Assembly: GCF_000162755.2 (NCBI RefSeq)
Contig: NZ_JH413808.1
Location: 53,835-117,834 of the forward strand
Length of the DNA stretch: 64,000 nt
From: Legionella drancourtii LLAP12
Lineage (GTDB): Bacteria; Pseudomonadota; Gammaproteobacteria; Legionellales; Legionellaceae
Direction of reading: 5' to 3'
In this document: piece after piece, positions 7,802 to 18,500 of the stretch
How the letters are laid out: every line of letters begins with the position of its first letter
Numbering within the stretch: position 1 is the stretch's first letter
Made by a program: the position numbers and the translations under genes
Notes under the pieces: model-generated
What the model was told of the DNA's origin: nothing
Databases searched by the model: none
What the model saw: the letters and a program-made list of their open reading frames with translations, nothing else

Positions 7802-8296
7802 CTATTTGCTTTTATTAACTAATTCGAATTCCTTAACTGTTTCCCTAACACCCGCCATATATCCGATTCTACTAGCATCCTCGGGTTTAAACTTTGCTAT
7901 TAGATCTTTATCTTTTGAAAGTTCAGAGGGAGATTTTTTTATAGTAATTGCTTTGGATTTTGATTTTATTTCAAGCAAGTACTCATCTACTTCAGGAGTC
8001 ATATGCTGAACTACAATAGAGTAATCAGGTTTTAATCGTTCTACCGTAGCCATATAAGTCAAAGTTCGAACTGTTTTAGGATCCAGATTCTCAATTAATT
8101 CATTGTCCATAATAATATCGCTGATATTTTTTTCCTTTGTATGTCGTTCAGACAATTTAATTACTGCTTTTGTAAAGCCTGTTTTTTTACATTCAAAAAT
8201 ATCTGCAATTTCATATTTAGGTTTCTTTGCTGTTTCAGCTACAAATTCCTTTAACATGGCAGCAAACCATTCATACCAGCTAATCCTTTCTTTCAT
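7802..8296 (-). CDS. Operon protein of unknown function, 164 aa
   Basis: I do not recognise this soluble, charged protein. It is predicted alpha/beta with no membrane segment or signal peptide. Two stretches, DPKTVRTLTYMATVERLKPD (about 75-94) and KPEDASRIGYMAGVRETVKE (about 137-156), look alike (ThrArg or SerArg, Tyr-Met-Ala, Val-Arg/Glu), which suggests an internal duplication. It lies 10 bp downstream of the methyltransferase and 19 bp upstream of the transporter and is surely co-transcribed with them. Confidence 0.6.
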   Translation of the reverse strand: MKERISWYEWFAAMLKEFVAETAKKPKYEIADIFECKKTGFTKAVIKLSERHTKEKNISDIIMDNELIENLDPKTVRTLTYMATVERLKPDYSIVVQHMTPEVDEYLLEIKSKSKAITIKKSPSELSKDKDLIAKFKPEDASRIGYMAGVRETVKEFELVNKSK

Positions 8297-8306
8297 AATC
8301 CCTCAC

Positions 8307-9530
8307 TCAAATTACTCCAATTGCACCAATACTCTCTTTACCATACTCTGGTAATAACAAGTCTTCTGGAAATTGACCACTTCTGTTTATGTACTCAGAG
8401 TGTTCAATTGCAAAACCAGCTTTTAACAAACTTCGATCTAATACTTCTTTTGTAATCCAATGTACAAATGTAGGTAATGAACTTGCCCGTCCACTGCTTT
8501 CAAATTTTGCTGGCTCAGTAATTTCACCTGGCCATTCTTCCTCATTCTCTACTCGTCTATTGAATTCAGGAATAAAACGTTGCCAATTTCTTAAAAACGG
8601 TGTTTCGCAAACGATATATATTTTACCGTTTGGAGCTAACAGTTTTGATAATAAAGCCAATGATTCTTCTATCTTGGCTCCAGAGAAAAAATGTAGAACA
8701 CGGCAAATCAAAATAGCATCAAACTGTTTCTCAGGAAGACCAATTAACTCGTTTGGCAACTCACCAGGAACAAGAATTAATTTGCTACTATCACCCGTTA
8801 ATGATTTACTGGAGTCATCTGTTGTTTCCATGAAACGCTGACGTACAACAGCTAAATTTTCCGGATCAATATCATTACAAAAAACAGTTGCTCCTTTTGC
8901 AATAGCTTCCAATGTTGCCGCTCCAAAAGCGGCTCCTATTTCTAATACTTTACCCCCATGCTTAGCTGATAAAGCTGCATGCTCAATGAACCTCTGAGAA
9001 ACTGGATCACATGGGGTTGTTGTAAAACCTCCAAAAGGATTATGAGTTTTCGTAAAGATACCTGTAGTCTCTCTGGTAAGTGGCGCATCTACACTCAAAA
9101 CACTTTTCGGGTCAGTAACAACATTATTATCATGATCTATACTAAAGCCCTCAATTGTTGAGATAAGCCAAGGAAGATCAACAGGTGACTCTGCTTCGAG
9201 ACTTAATTCATCAAATAACTTTGTTGTTTTATCAATCTGCAATTTATACGATAGGAGAAATGTAATTGTAGGAGTACCGAAATGATGCTCCCATCGCTTG
9301 GCTCTGATAATCTGAAAATCTTTTTTCAGTGATTCCGTGTTTAGATGACGATAAAAGCCTTCAAATAAAATGGTTGCTTGAGTCATACAGAGAGATTTAT
9401 TCTTTTCAGCGCTTTTGATTATCTTATCTAACTCAGCAAGCAAAATAAGATTTTTTTCTGGGACACCATTGCTTTTATTGTCATTTTCAACGGATTCTTG
9501 AATAGCTTTGCAAAAATCTAAAAACTCCAT
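8307..9530 (-). CDS. SAM-dependent methyltransferase, 407 aa
   Basis: A class I methyltransferase domain fills about residues 165-375: motif I is VLEIGAAFGAATLEAI, the acidic ribose-binding strand reads VFCNDIDPENL, and motif IV is FDAILICRVLHFF. The N-terminal 160 residues are helical and not recognised; they may bind substrate. The C-terminus resembles small-molecule rather than nucleic-acid enzymes, and no N6-adenine (DPPY) or cytosine (PCQ) motif is seen. It heads the operon with the 7802 and 7027 genes. An operator copy lies 55 bp upstream of its ATG, so the ICE repressor may control it. Confidence 0.85.
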   Translation of the reverse strand: MEFLDFCKAIQESVENDNKSNGVPEKNLILLAELDKIIKSAEKNKSLCMTQATILFEGFYRHLNTESLKKDFQIIRAKRWEHHFGTPTITFLLSYKLQIDKTTKLFDELSLEAESPVDLPWLISTIEGFSIDHDNNVVTDPKSVLSVDAPLTRETTGIFTKTHNPFGGFTTTPCDPVSQRFIEHAALSAKHGGKVLEIGAAFGAATLEAIAKGATVFCNDIDPENLAVVRQRFMETTDDSSKSLTGDSSKLILVPGELPNELIGLPEKQFDAILICRVLHFFSGAKIEESLALLSKLLAPNGKIYIVCETPFLRNWQRFIPEFNRRVENEEEWPGEITEPAKFESSGRASSLPTFVHWITKEVLDRSLLKAGFAIEHSEYINRSGQFPEDLLLPEYGKESIGAIGVI

Positions 9531-9827
9531 TTACATCATTCCTACTTCTTAAAGTTTATGCAATATATAATTAAGACTAATTAATTTCAATAATTTTATT
9601 CAAATAATTTTGTTAGGCATGCCTACTAAAACAACCCTACTCGTGAGTTAGAGCTAGTCATATGCTAATTCGCTTGGATAGAATGCCAGCATACTAATAA
9701 TAAATTAATCTAAAAAAAGAATTTTAAATAGCCCGATTCGTCATTTAAAGCCAAGATAGCCTATATAACCCCAAGCAATACAAAAATAGACTATTATTTT
9801 AATAAATATACAAATATAAAATATAAC
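9531..9827. promoter_or_regulatory. Divergent intergenic region with a third repressor operator (9586-9603)
   Basis: This 297-bp AT-rich stretch separates the methyltransferase operon (minus) from the oxygenase gene (plus). At 9586-9603 it holds the half-sites TTCAATAA and TTATTCAA around TT, one base off the repressor operator. TTTGTTAGGC follows 5 bp later; the same ten bases directly abut the second operator at 6396-6405. The rest shows no gene or clear hairpin. Confidence 0.6.
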
Positions 9828-10601
9828 ATGGCAACTAATACAAGAAGTCAATTAACGGATCTGATCGTAAAAAGATTAAATGAAACTAAAGAGCACTTGA
9901 AAAAAGAGTTTTTCCTTGAGCATCCTATAAAAATTGCCCGTTATTTTACACTGGATAACCTCCTTCCAACTGAAATTGCTGAAAAAATATACGCTAACTT
10001 TCCTAAACCAAGCCAAATGCATCTATTAAATATTCCTGGAAAATTAAAGCTAAAATACAGCCACTTAAAAGATGTATCCAGTTTATTGCAAGATATTAAT
10101 TCTGCGATTCAAGATCCTCGAGTTGTCGCTGTGATTGAAGAGATAACCGAGATTAAAAACCAAATTCCTGATCCATCAGAATATGCTGGTGGAATTAGTA
10201 CATTACTCAAAGGATATCGTCTTAATCCTCATTTGGATAATTCGCATGATGTAGACAGAAAACACTATCGAACAGTAAATGTCCTTTATTATGTATCCCC
10301 TAATTGGCGACTCGAAAATGGTGGAAATTATGAACTATGGGATGAAAAAATTAAAAATTGCATTGTTGTCCCTAGTCTTTTTAATCGCCTGCTTGTGATG
10401 GAAACCAATCGAACCTCTTGGCATGCCGTAAATCCAGTTTTATGTGATGCACCTCGATGTTGTGTGTTTAATTACTTTTTTTCTAAGCAATCTCCTGAAG
10501 GTGAAGAATATTTTTTCAATGGGAATTCATTTAGCGCGCGACCTGAACAAAAAATTCGTCGTGCAATCGAACGTGTCAAAAACACATTCATAAGAAGATG
10601 A
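9828..10601 (+). CDS. 2-oxoglutarate/Fe(II)-dependent oxygenase (prolyl 4-hydroxylase-like)
   Basis: 257 residues with the double-stranded beta-helix signature: the iron ligands HxD in NPHLDNSHD (about residues 134-137) and the distal His in TSWHAVNPV (about 198), plus the 2-oxoglutarate-binding Arg in APRCCVFNYFF ten residues on. The enzyme should use O2 and 2-oxoglutarate to hydroxylate a substrate. The N-terminal 60 residues are helical and basic. It is divergent from the methyltransferase operon across a shared control region, so the two enzymes may belong to one pathway. Substrate unknown. Confidence 0.85.
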   Translation: MATNTRSQLTDLIVKRLNETKEHLKKEFFLEHPIKIARYFTLDNLLPTEIAEKIYANFPKPSQMHLLNIPGKLKLKYSHLKDVSSLLQDINSAIQDPRVVAVIEEITEIKNQIPDPSEYAGGISTLLKGYRLNPHLDNSHDVDRKHYRTVNVLYYVSPNWRLENGGNYELWDEKIKNCIVVPSLFNRLLVMETNRTSWHAVNPVLCDAPRCCVFNYFFSKQSPEGEEYFFNGNSFSARPEQKIRRAIERVKNTFIRR

Positions 10602-10668
10602 GGGTTTATCAATGCAACTGGGTACACACTAGGGAGCATTGAGCGATGTTGAGAAAAGGATCAAATAA

Positions 10669-11073
10669 ATGTTATTTGCTTTAGTTGTTCTCTTCGGTGT
10701 TATTATGGTTCTTTTTTCAGAGGAGTTTAGCAAATCCTTCAAGAATCTATGGGCAATAAAAGGAGCTAAATTACTTCTACCACTGTTTGCTGCCTCTTGG
10801 TTTATCTATACTTTTGATTTTTTGTTTGTGGGGGTAATCTTTTATTTGCATCAATTTTTGCACGATACACTGGCCTTTTTGATAAGGATTATGCCTTTTC
10901 AGCAAGGTGCAGAATCCGTAGCATTAGTCATCTTATTAACGTTCTTTTCTGTTGCCCCTGTGCTAATTATTGATTTTTTTACTCGAAAGAAAAACTATAA
11001 GGGTTATCAATACCCTTATATAACAAGTACAATAATTTGGATATTTTGCGTTGCTCTATTAATAATCATCTAA
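10669..11073 (+). CDS. Small membrane protein with four predicted helices
   Basis: 134 very hydrophobic residues with membrane segments at about 1-17, 35-62, 83-107 and 116-134, and a basic loop RKKNYKGYQYP before the last. I do not recognise a family. It starts 67 bp after the oxygenase stop on the same strand and is probably in the same transcript. The last residues VALLIII sit in the membrane. Confidence 0.6.
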   Translation: MLFALVVLFGVIMVLFSEEFSKSFKNLWAIKGAKLLLPLFAASWFIYTFDFLFVGVIFYLHQFLHDTLAFLIRIMPFQQGAESVALVILLTFFSVAPVLIIDFFTRKKNYKGYQYPYITSTIIWIFCVALLIII

Positions 11074-11142
11074 TTGTTTATACCATTCACAGCACAGAAC
11101 AATTTTTAAAAAAGTGAATAAACAAGAGATCGTTAGCCGATT

Positions 11143-12384
11143 TTAATCCATTTTAATCGAGCCATCGCCATCTCTTTTACCTAAAACATTTAATACATAG
11201 TCCCAAATGATACTTGGCACATTGATTCGCGTTCCATCAGAAGGATTAAGGTGCAAGTCGATATAGGGAAAGCTATTGTTTTCAATAATGCCAAATTGTT
11301 GCTTATGCCATGGAAGAGAAATATCCTGACAAATAAAATCAAGACCTGTAAGTGGTATATTGAGCACTTTATGTACTCGTTCCAATAACAGTTTGTTCTC
11401 TGGATGGATTAAGTCAGTAACATTACTAATTTTTGCACCACTACCTATTGTCACTTTTTTTGAAATAAAGATTTGTTGTCCTTTGTTTATTACTGTGTTA
11501 AGAGTAACTCCCTGAGTCTCTAGGACTTTCTTCAAGTAACTATTGATATTAATTTTGCGTGAATTACTACCAGCTGCAGCTTTATTCTTTTTATCGATTA
11601 ACTCTGCAAAAGTACTGATACCATCACCGATCACGCTTCCAGGTTGTCGCATCACACAAGCTATTAATGAGTCATCAATAATTAATGACCGATAAACATT
11701 GCCAGGAATATGTTGTTCAACCAATACACGAAAATCAACTTGTTTTACTATTTTAATTGCCTCTTTTAATTCATTTGGTGTTTGAATAGTACAAAAGGCA
11801 TGAATACTTAAGGATTCGGATACGGGTTTAACAGCAAGAGGGAATCCTAATTCAATACCATATTGATAAGCGCTTTTACTGGAAATAAAAACCTTTCCTA
11901 CGGGACATGGTATTTTTTGGTTTAATAATTCCTTTTTGAGAATCCATTTATTATCGTATTTGGTATCATCGTCAAAGTACGTATTTTTTTGATAAAGAAG
12001 AGAAATAGGGGTTTGCGTAAAATAATATTTTTTGTTATTAAATACCAACATAAAATACAACGTATGTAATTGAGACTCCTTAAAATTATACAGTTCTAAT
12101 CCCCTTCGTTGCGCTTCATCCCATAGTGCAAGTACGCTATTATTAAATTGGTTTCTATCAATGATATTGGTTTTGGTAAATAATTTTAATTTTTGAAAAA
12201 TAGTAATGGACATCCTATTTAATAGATTATCGAAACGTAAAAAATCCTGCTCTGATAGGAGAAACGTTTTAGATAAAAAATAGATCAATGGATTGAATAT
12301 AAAATAATCGAATAAACTAAAAAATTTCCTTCTAACATGACAGCGTTTTTCAGGATAGCAATGCTCACAGATTTTATCATCCAT
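11143..12384 (-). CDS. ATP-grasp ligase, cyanophycin-synthetase/RimK-like
   Basis: 413 residues. The ATP-grasp core runs from about 140 to the end. The central GFPLAVKPVSESLSIHAFCT holds the ATP-binding Lys and FRVLVEQHIPG the acidic strand. The metal-binding end reads TGLDFICQDISLPW followed by GIIENNSFPYIDLHLNP, close to cyanophycin-synthetase-like and glutathione-synthetase-like ligases. These join an amino group to a carboxylate with ATP. The N-terminus has a Cys/His pair CEHCYPEKRCH. ATG 12384 has AGGGAG nine bases upstream and is preferred over GTG 12387. It converges on the membrane-protein gene. Confidence 0.82.
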   Translation of the reverse strand: MDDKICEHCYPEKRCHVRRKFFSLFDYFIFNPLIYFLSKTFLLSEQDFLRFDNLLNRMSITIFQKLKLFTKTNIIDRNQFNNSVLALWDEAQRRGLELYNFKESQLHTLYFMLVFNNKKYYFTQTPISLLYQKNTYFDDDTKYDNKWILKKELLNQKIPCPVGKVFISSKSAYQYGIELGFPLAVKPVSESLSIHAFCTIQTPNELKEAIKIVKQVDFRVLVEQHIPGNVYRSLIIDDSLIACVMRQPGSVIGDGISTFAELIDKKNKAAAGSNSRKININSYLKKVLETQGVTLNTVINKGQQIFISKKVTIGSGAKISNVTDLIHPENKLLLERVHKVLNIPLTGLDFICQDISLPWHKQQFGIIENNSFPYIDLHLNPSDGTRINVPSIIWDYVLNVLGKRDGDGSIKMD

Positions 12385-12508
12385 CACCGTATACTCCCTT
12401 ATAGGTATGGTGTTATCTCAAAATGTAATAACGCTTTTATTTAAATCCGTCTGCTCAACCTTTTATTCCTAACAGTAGTTTTCTCAGCTATCCCAATGTA
12501 CTAAGCAA

Positions 12509-15500
12509 TTAGTTGTAAAAAGACTTACCTATGAGAAACCCTGATTTAAATCCACAATAATTATCCTCTTGATTTTTTTCCTTTCTTTTTTCTGGTGTCA
12601 AAAATCCTAAAGTTAATGTTTTTGCTTTTGGTAAAGAGGAAGTGAGCAGTTCTGATTCTTCACTCATAGCAGTTCCTTTTTCTAATTCTTTAGGTGTATC
12701 TGGTTTTTCTTCAATCTTAGGCGAAGTTTTCTTTAAACAATTGGAGTTTACCCCATGAAAATTAGTTATTCCTTGTAGCTCATCAAAATTGCGTGCAAAT
12801 CCATAGGTTTGAAAAAAGTAATTAAATACGTTATCTATCTCTACTTCTGGAGAAATGATTGAATCTGCTAGAATATGGCCATTATGTGAATTGGCAAAAT
12901 AAACTACAGCCGACTTGTCTTCTAAATTCATGGCCACCCACGCTCTGTATTCATTCATATCACCGGAATGATAGGCTCTGCTTGCACGATGGATACGGCC
13001 TGTTACAGAGGTAATCCATTTTAATTCACTCCCTTCGGCTAATTTATAGGACTCGGTGCATTTTTCTTTTAGCCTATTAAAATCATCCTGATTACTCTCA
13101 GTCAATTCGATTTTCTTAATCGTTCGACTAGTTTGATCTGCATAAAAAAGCGCATCATTAAATAGAATAACCGCATTTCTCTCCTCCAATAAGCCCTCGA
13201 TGCAATCAAAAGAGGACTGGCTCGGATCTGTTGTCATTTTAATAAGACCGCACCCACATTGCTTATCGGTTTGTAGCCCAAAACCTAAACCCCATGCCAC
13301 ATGATTTCGATCCTGCTCTAATCCGTTTACCTCCATTGGCCAGTTGCCAGGCAAATGATCATGGTTCATGGATACCATGGGTTGAAATGCATACTGTAGC
13401 TCTTCATCATTCATCCAAGCTACTATAAATTTGGCATAATCGCTTGGCGTTGTATAGAGGCTATTTGCTGCCTGCGGAGATTTACTTTTATCCGTATGAA
13501 AACTGCTGTGCTTCATGTTTAACGCTTTTTCCCCAAAGATGTACTCTTGGGCAAGTGTTTCAAGATTGGAGTCAGTTAATGCTTCGATGACTTCTTGCAA
13601 GTAAGCAATTCCTGGACCAGAATAAGCGTACTTTGTGCCAGGGTCAAACTGGAATTCAATGAGCCCTTTACTCTCATCATGCGTAATAGGTAACCCTGTC
13701 GTGTGGGATAATATCATCTCTGCGGTCAAAAGCTTGGTCTTATCTTCATCTTCTTTGCGGAATTTTTTTAGTATATCTGGAAAAACTTGATAGAGAGGGG
13801 TTTTCAAATCAAATTTGGCGTTAAATTGTCCTAGGCCAGGTTGGGCTTCATTCGCGTTATTGGCTGCTATTAATTTTAATACCAAATAGGCAAATACAGG
13901 TTTACTCAGTGATGCAGCTCCAAAAACTGTTTCAGGAGTAACTTCCATGGAGGGACTGGAGTGAAGATGGTCTGTAATCGAGGTAATCTCACTTAATTGA
14001 TCATCGGACAAGATATCTATTTGTTCATCTTTGGCAAAACTTTTACGTAATTCTTCTAACTGATATTCATCCAACTCAATCTTATGAAGTTTATCCTTCG
14101 ATTTGTTATAATAAAGCAAACCTTCTTCAGTAAGGATGTAATACGATTTATAGAATTTGCTTTGCTCTTCCTTAATTTTAGCCACGGGCATCTTCAATAA
14201 CCCACATTGGGTTGAGCTGACAGTGCCTTTAACGAGTGGTGGAGAAATAATTCCTTCATTATTTACCGTGATAACCGATATTCCTGGAATACCGGCTTTT
14301 TTCATCACCTCTTCCAATGTCATTTTTGATGTAGGAGCAGTTGCTTTTTGTTTCTTCTCTATAATTGGCTGAAATGCAAGATCGAGAAAGTGGTATGCAA
14401 CGTATCCTCGTTTTGTGTCAAATTCAAGACGAAAATTGAGATTGTTTTCTGGTGAAAAAATATTCTTACCCACAGGAATAAGCTTATAACTTTGTCCAAA
14501 TGATTGAAGCTTGAGTGACTCTCCTTCAATGGTTATTTCATGAGGCCCATACTTGCCCGTATATTCCTGTAATTTTTCTTTTCCTACCGCAATTGGGTGG
14601 TCCAAATCATTTAACCACGCGAGGTGTTTTTCAATCTGCTTCTCAGATTCTAAATCTTGCACCAGTGCTTGATTGAATTTGATTATGGCGGTTTTATAAT
14701 CACCTTTTAATTCTGCTTTTATTCCCTCCTGTTGCTCTTTCCAACCTGGCTTATCATAACACTCAATGTGTTGTGTCAGTTCAACCGTGTATTTAGGTTC
14801 CAATTCAATGGCCTTGAGCAGTTGGATTTTTGCAGTGACATAATCGCCTCGTGACTCAGCCAGTAAGCCTTCATGTCGTTCTTTGTAACCCGGTTTATCA
14901 TAGTGCGTATAATCATATTTGCCACAAAGATAATCGAGGCCTTTTGTTAAACCAACATGAGGAGTTACTAGTTCTTTGACAAGAGATAACCCATTTTGGC
15001 TGTTCGCAAAATAACAAATCGCTGAACCATTTTCAGGGTTTATTGCAACAAATGCCTTCGCGCCTAGTGTGTCTCCCCAATGAAATGCCAATGTTCCTTC
15101 TTCTGTTTTTTCTAAACCCCATCCTAATCCCCAAAATACGGATTGTAACACTTCTTGAGGGATCTCTTTCTTTCTTGCTGTTTCATCTTTTTCTGTTGAG
15201 ACGAGCTCGTTCATTGCTGTCTTTCTCAGCGTTTGCTCTTTGAGTAGTGCCATGACAAATTGTGCATAATCATATGCTGTAGTTTGTAACGACCCAGCAG
15301 CAGTTACTTCGTCTCTATACGGTTGGGGCTGCATCAGTTCATTATGACGGGAGGCAAATTGTGTTCCTGGCTTAAAACGAGCACGTTCAAAGTGACTGTT
15401 TTTCATTCCAAGTGGTGTAAATACATATTCTTGTGCAAGCGTTTCAAGACTTTTACCTATTTTTGATTCAATTACTTTCTGTAGATAGTGATACCCTTCT

Positions 15501-18500
15501 CCAGAATAATGGTATTGGTCACCCGGTTTGAATTGGAACTCAAGTTGATTAGTACCAGGCTCCCAGTTAGGCAAACCTGTTTGATGCGACAAAATCATTT
15601 GTGGTGTTAAAGACGCTACTTTTTCTCTGTCCTCACTTTTAAAGCGCCCATAATCTATTTCAGGCAATGATTGGGTCAGGAAGTCTGGTGGTAGTTGATC
15701 TTTTTCTATTAGCTTTAATACTAAATAAGCAAACAATGGCTTGCTCAAGGAACACGCCTCAAATACAGTAGATTCATCAACACAATCTCCAAAATCCATA
15801 TCAGAAATACCAAGAGCACCGCTCCAAGAAAGTGTTCCATCAGAAATAGTAGCAATGGATACTCCAGGAATGTAGGCTTTGTTCATCAAGTCGTGCAACA
15901 TCACTTTTTTTTCTGAATCAACGGTTGTTAAAGAGTGTTGCTCTTTTGCTCCACCTGTTTTTTCATGCTCCGTTTCTAGTTGAGGTTTTGTTAAAGGATG
16001 TTTAAACAATAAGGTTTGATCACCACGGATGGAAAGGATTTCCACGAGATCTCTTTTGAAACTTATTTTGAACGATGGATCCTCTTCAGGAAGAAATTCG
16101 GCCTCTGATATTCGCACAAGCTTTGTTTCACTATTAAAACGCCTACAGATTAAGCTGCCTTCTCTTAGGTAGATCTCTGCTTCATCGTTATAATTTCCTA
16201 CAAAAGTTTCCATTGGAGAGGTAAATACTGTTTTTTCTGGAGAGGAGTTTTGATGAACTGCATTCGACCATTCCAAACGCCTTAACTCAATGGCCTTTTC
16301 AAAATAATCTCTCGCCTCTTCAAGCCTACCCTCATCTTCACAAATCTTACCTGCAATGGTTTCTTGCCATCCGGCCTCATCACTTTGACTAAAACTCATA
16401 TATTTAAAGAGCTCTTGCATGTCACCAATAGGAGGTAAATCAGGAGAGTTCAAAATTTGAGTTGCAATACTCATCCCATTTTCTGAATTCGTAAAAAATA
16501 CCGCGCCCTTTTTTTCTGTAACATTTAGTGCAATAAACGATCGTGTATTAGGATTTGCACCCCATTGATAGGCGATGACTGCATCTTTATTTTTATAAAT
16601 ATGCCAACCTAACCCACACGTATTCGCGATGCTGTAAGCACCTCTTGACTCAAATGCTTGTTTTATTATTGGATCATCCATACTATCCAACCAAGCACTC
16701 ATCAATTTTGAAAAATCATTGGCCGTTGTAAGCAGTGATGCGGCAGAATGAAGTGGTGGCTCTATTTCTAATATGGGAGTCGGTTTCTCTAGTTGAGTAT
16801 GAACCACTACAATATTTTTGCCGTCCTCTGGTTGTGGCTTGAACGTAGAGCGATTCATTTTTACGGGGTCAAACACATACTTCTTAGCCAGCTCCTCTAA
16901 ATTTTTACCCGTTTTTGTCTCGATGACTGTTTGTAAAAAAAGAAACGCTTCACCTGAATACGAATATCCACTACCTAGATCTGATCTAGGATCAAACGTT
17001 AGTGTAGAAGATAAATTTGGAGACCAATTGGGCAAACCTGTAGTGTGTGACAATACATGTCGCGCTGTTAATTGCATCGCTTTTTCAGGATACTCACCAT
17101 TGACCTTGAATCGCTCATATTCCTGACCTTCTTGCTGCAGAATAGAAAGTAATGGCTCATCCAAATCAATTTGCTTCTCTTTGACCAGCTGTAACACCAA
17201 ATAAGTAAATACAATTTTACTCAGTGAAGAGGCTGGAAATCTCGTATTACCCCCTACGGTATTTTCAGTACCTGTGGATTGAGCATTTTTTTTGCCAAGA
17301 GCAAGAGAAGTTTTTACCAATCCGTGTTGGTGTTGTTCATTGGATTCAACATAAGCATAACTTACAGCGGGAGTATGCGCAGAATCGATTATTTTTTGTA
17401 GTTGCCCTTTATTAAGGGCAACAGTTGTGAGTTCCTGGTGAAGCATTATTTTTTTATCATGCATGTTTTTTCGGTCTATAATGGCCTTTTTTGAGTCTTC
17501 TACTCGTTTTGCATCACCTTCATTTTCAGGCAATATAACGGGAAATTGACTCACCGTATCCAGATAATTTTTAAGTGCTGTTGGTGGTTGGCTATGATTG
17601 ATGTATTCATCAGCAATGAGAGAGTATGTCCAAAAATCTCTGAGATTAAAACTAAGCTCACCCCGATGCTCTTGGATAATTTTATCTATTTTTTCAAAAT
17701 CACCATGCCGCGCATAGGCAAGCATTCGTTCTCCTACTGATAATTCTTGAGCGATTCTAACTAAATCGGTTGAGTCGATTATAACATCATGAATAACAGG
17801 CTCTAAACCAAGTTTCATAGCGCATACATTAACTGCCCTAATGTTGGCCGGTGAGAAATAAGCATGAGTAAAATTAACAAAACCAGTCAAATTGACTTCT
17901 TTTCCAGAATGTAATGCATCAAATAACTCGTTTGTGTATTTTCCAGTATCGTGCTTAATCGCACTGCCTATTTTAAACTGCCAATCACCCTGTTCGTCTT
18001 TAAAAAAAAGAATGTTTTCAAACCCCATAGCATCCAGGATAATATTAGTCCTTTGATAAAAATCACGATAATGATTTAAAAATTCAATCATGACTTCCCG
18101 AAGCTTAGGATCATTATCCAAACGGTGCAAAATAGCACCGATTCGCTCATCAATGAACGCATAATCATTAAGCTCAAAATCTACTCCAGAGCCTTCTTTA
18201 TAAATAAGTGCTTTATGTACCTTATCAAATAAGTCCTGGTTGTGCTCCATTAAGTAAATATCAAGTTCTGCAGGTTCTATTTTAAAATCAAATTTAACTT
18301 TAGATTTGAAACATTTTTCGTATGGAACGATTGATAAAGCTGCTTCTTGAGGCTCCTTTCCGGGAAGTTGTACCTGATGAGTAATATGTTGTTCCCGAAT
18401 GCATCGTTTTTTCCCTTCTTTGTCAAAGCACTCATATAAAACAGCATATTTTTTCTCTAACTCTTCAAGTTCCATAGGGTTAGGATTTTGTTTCATTAAT

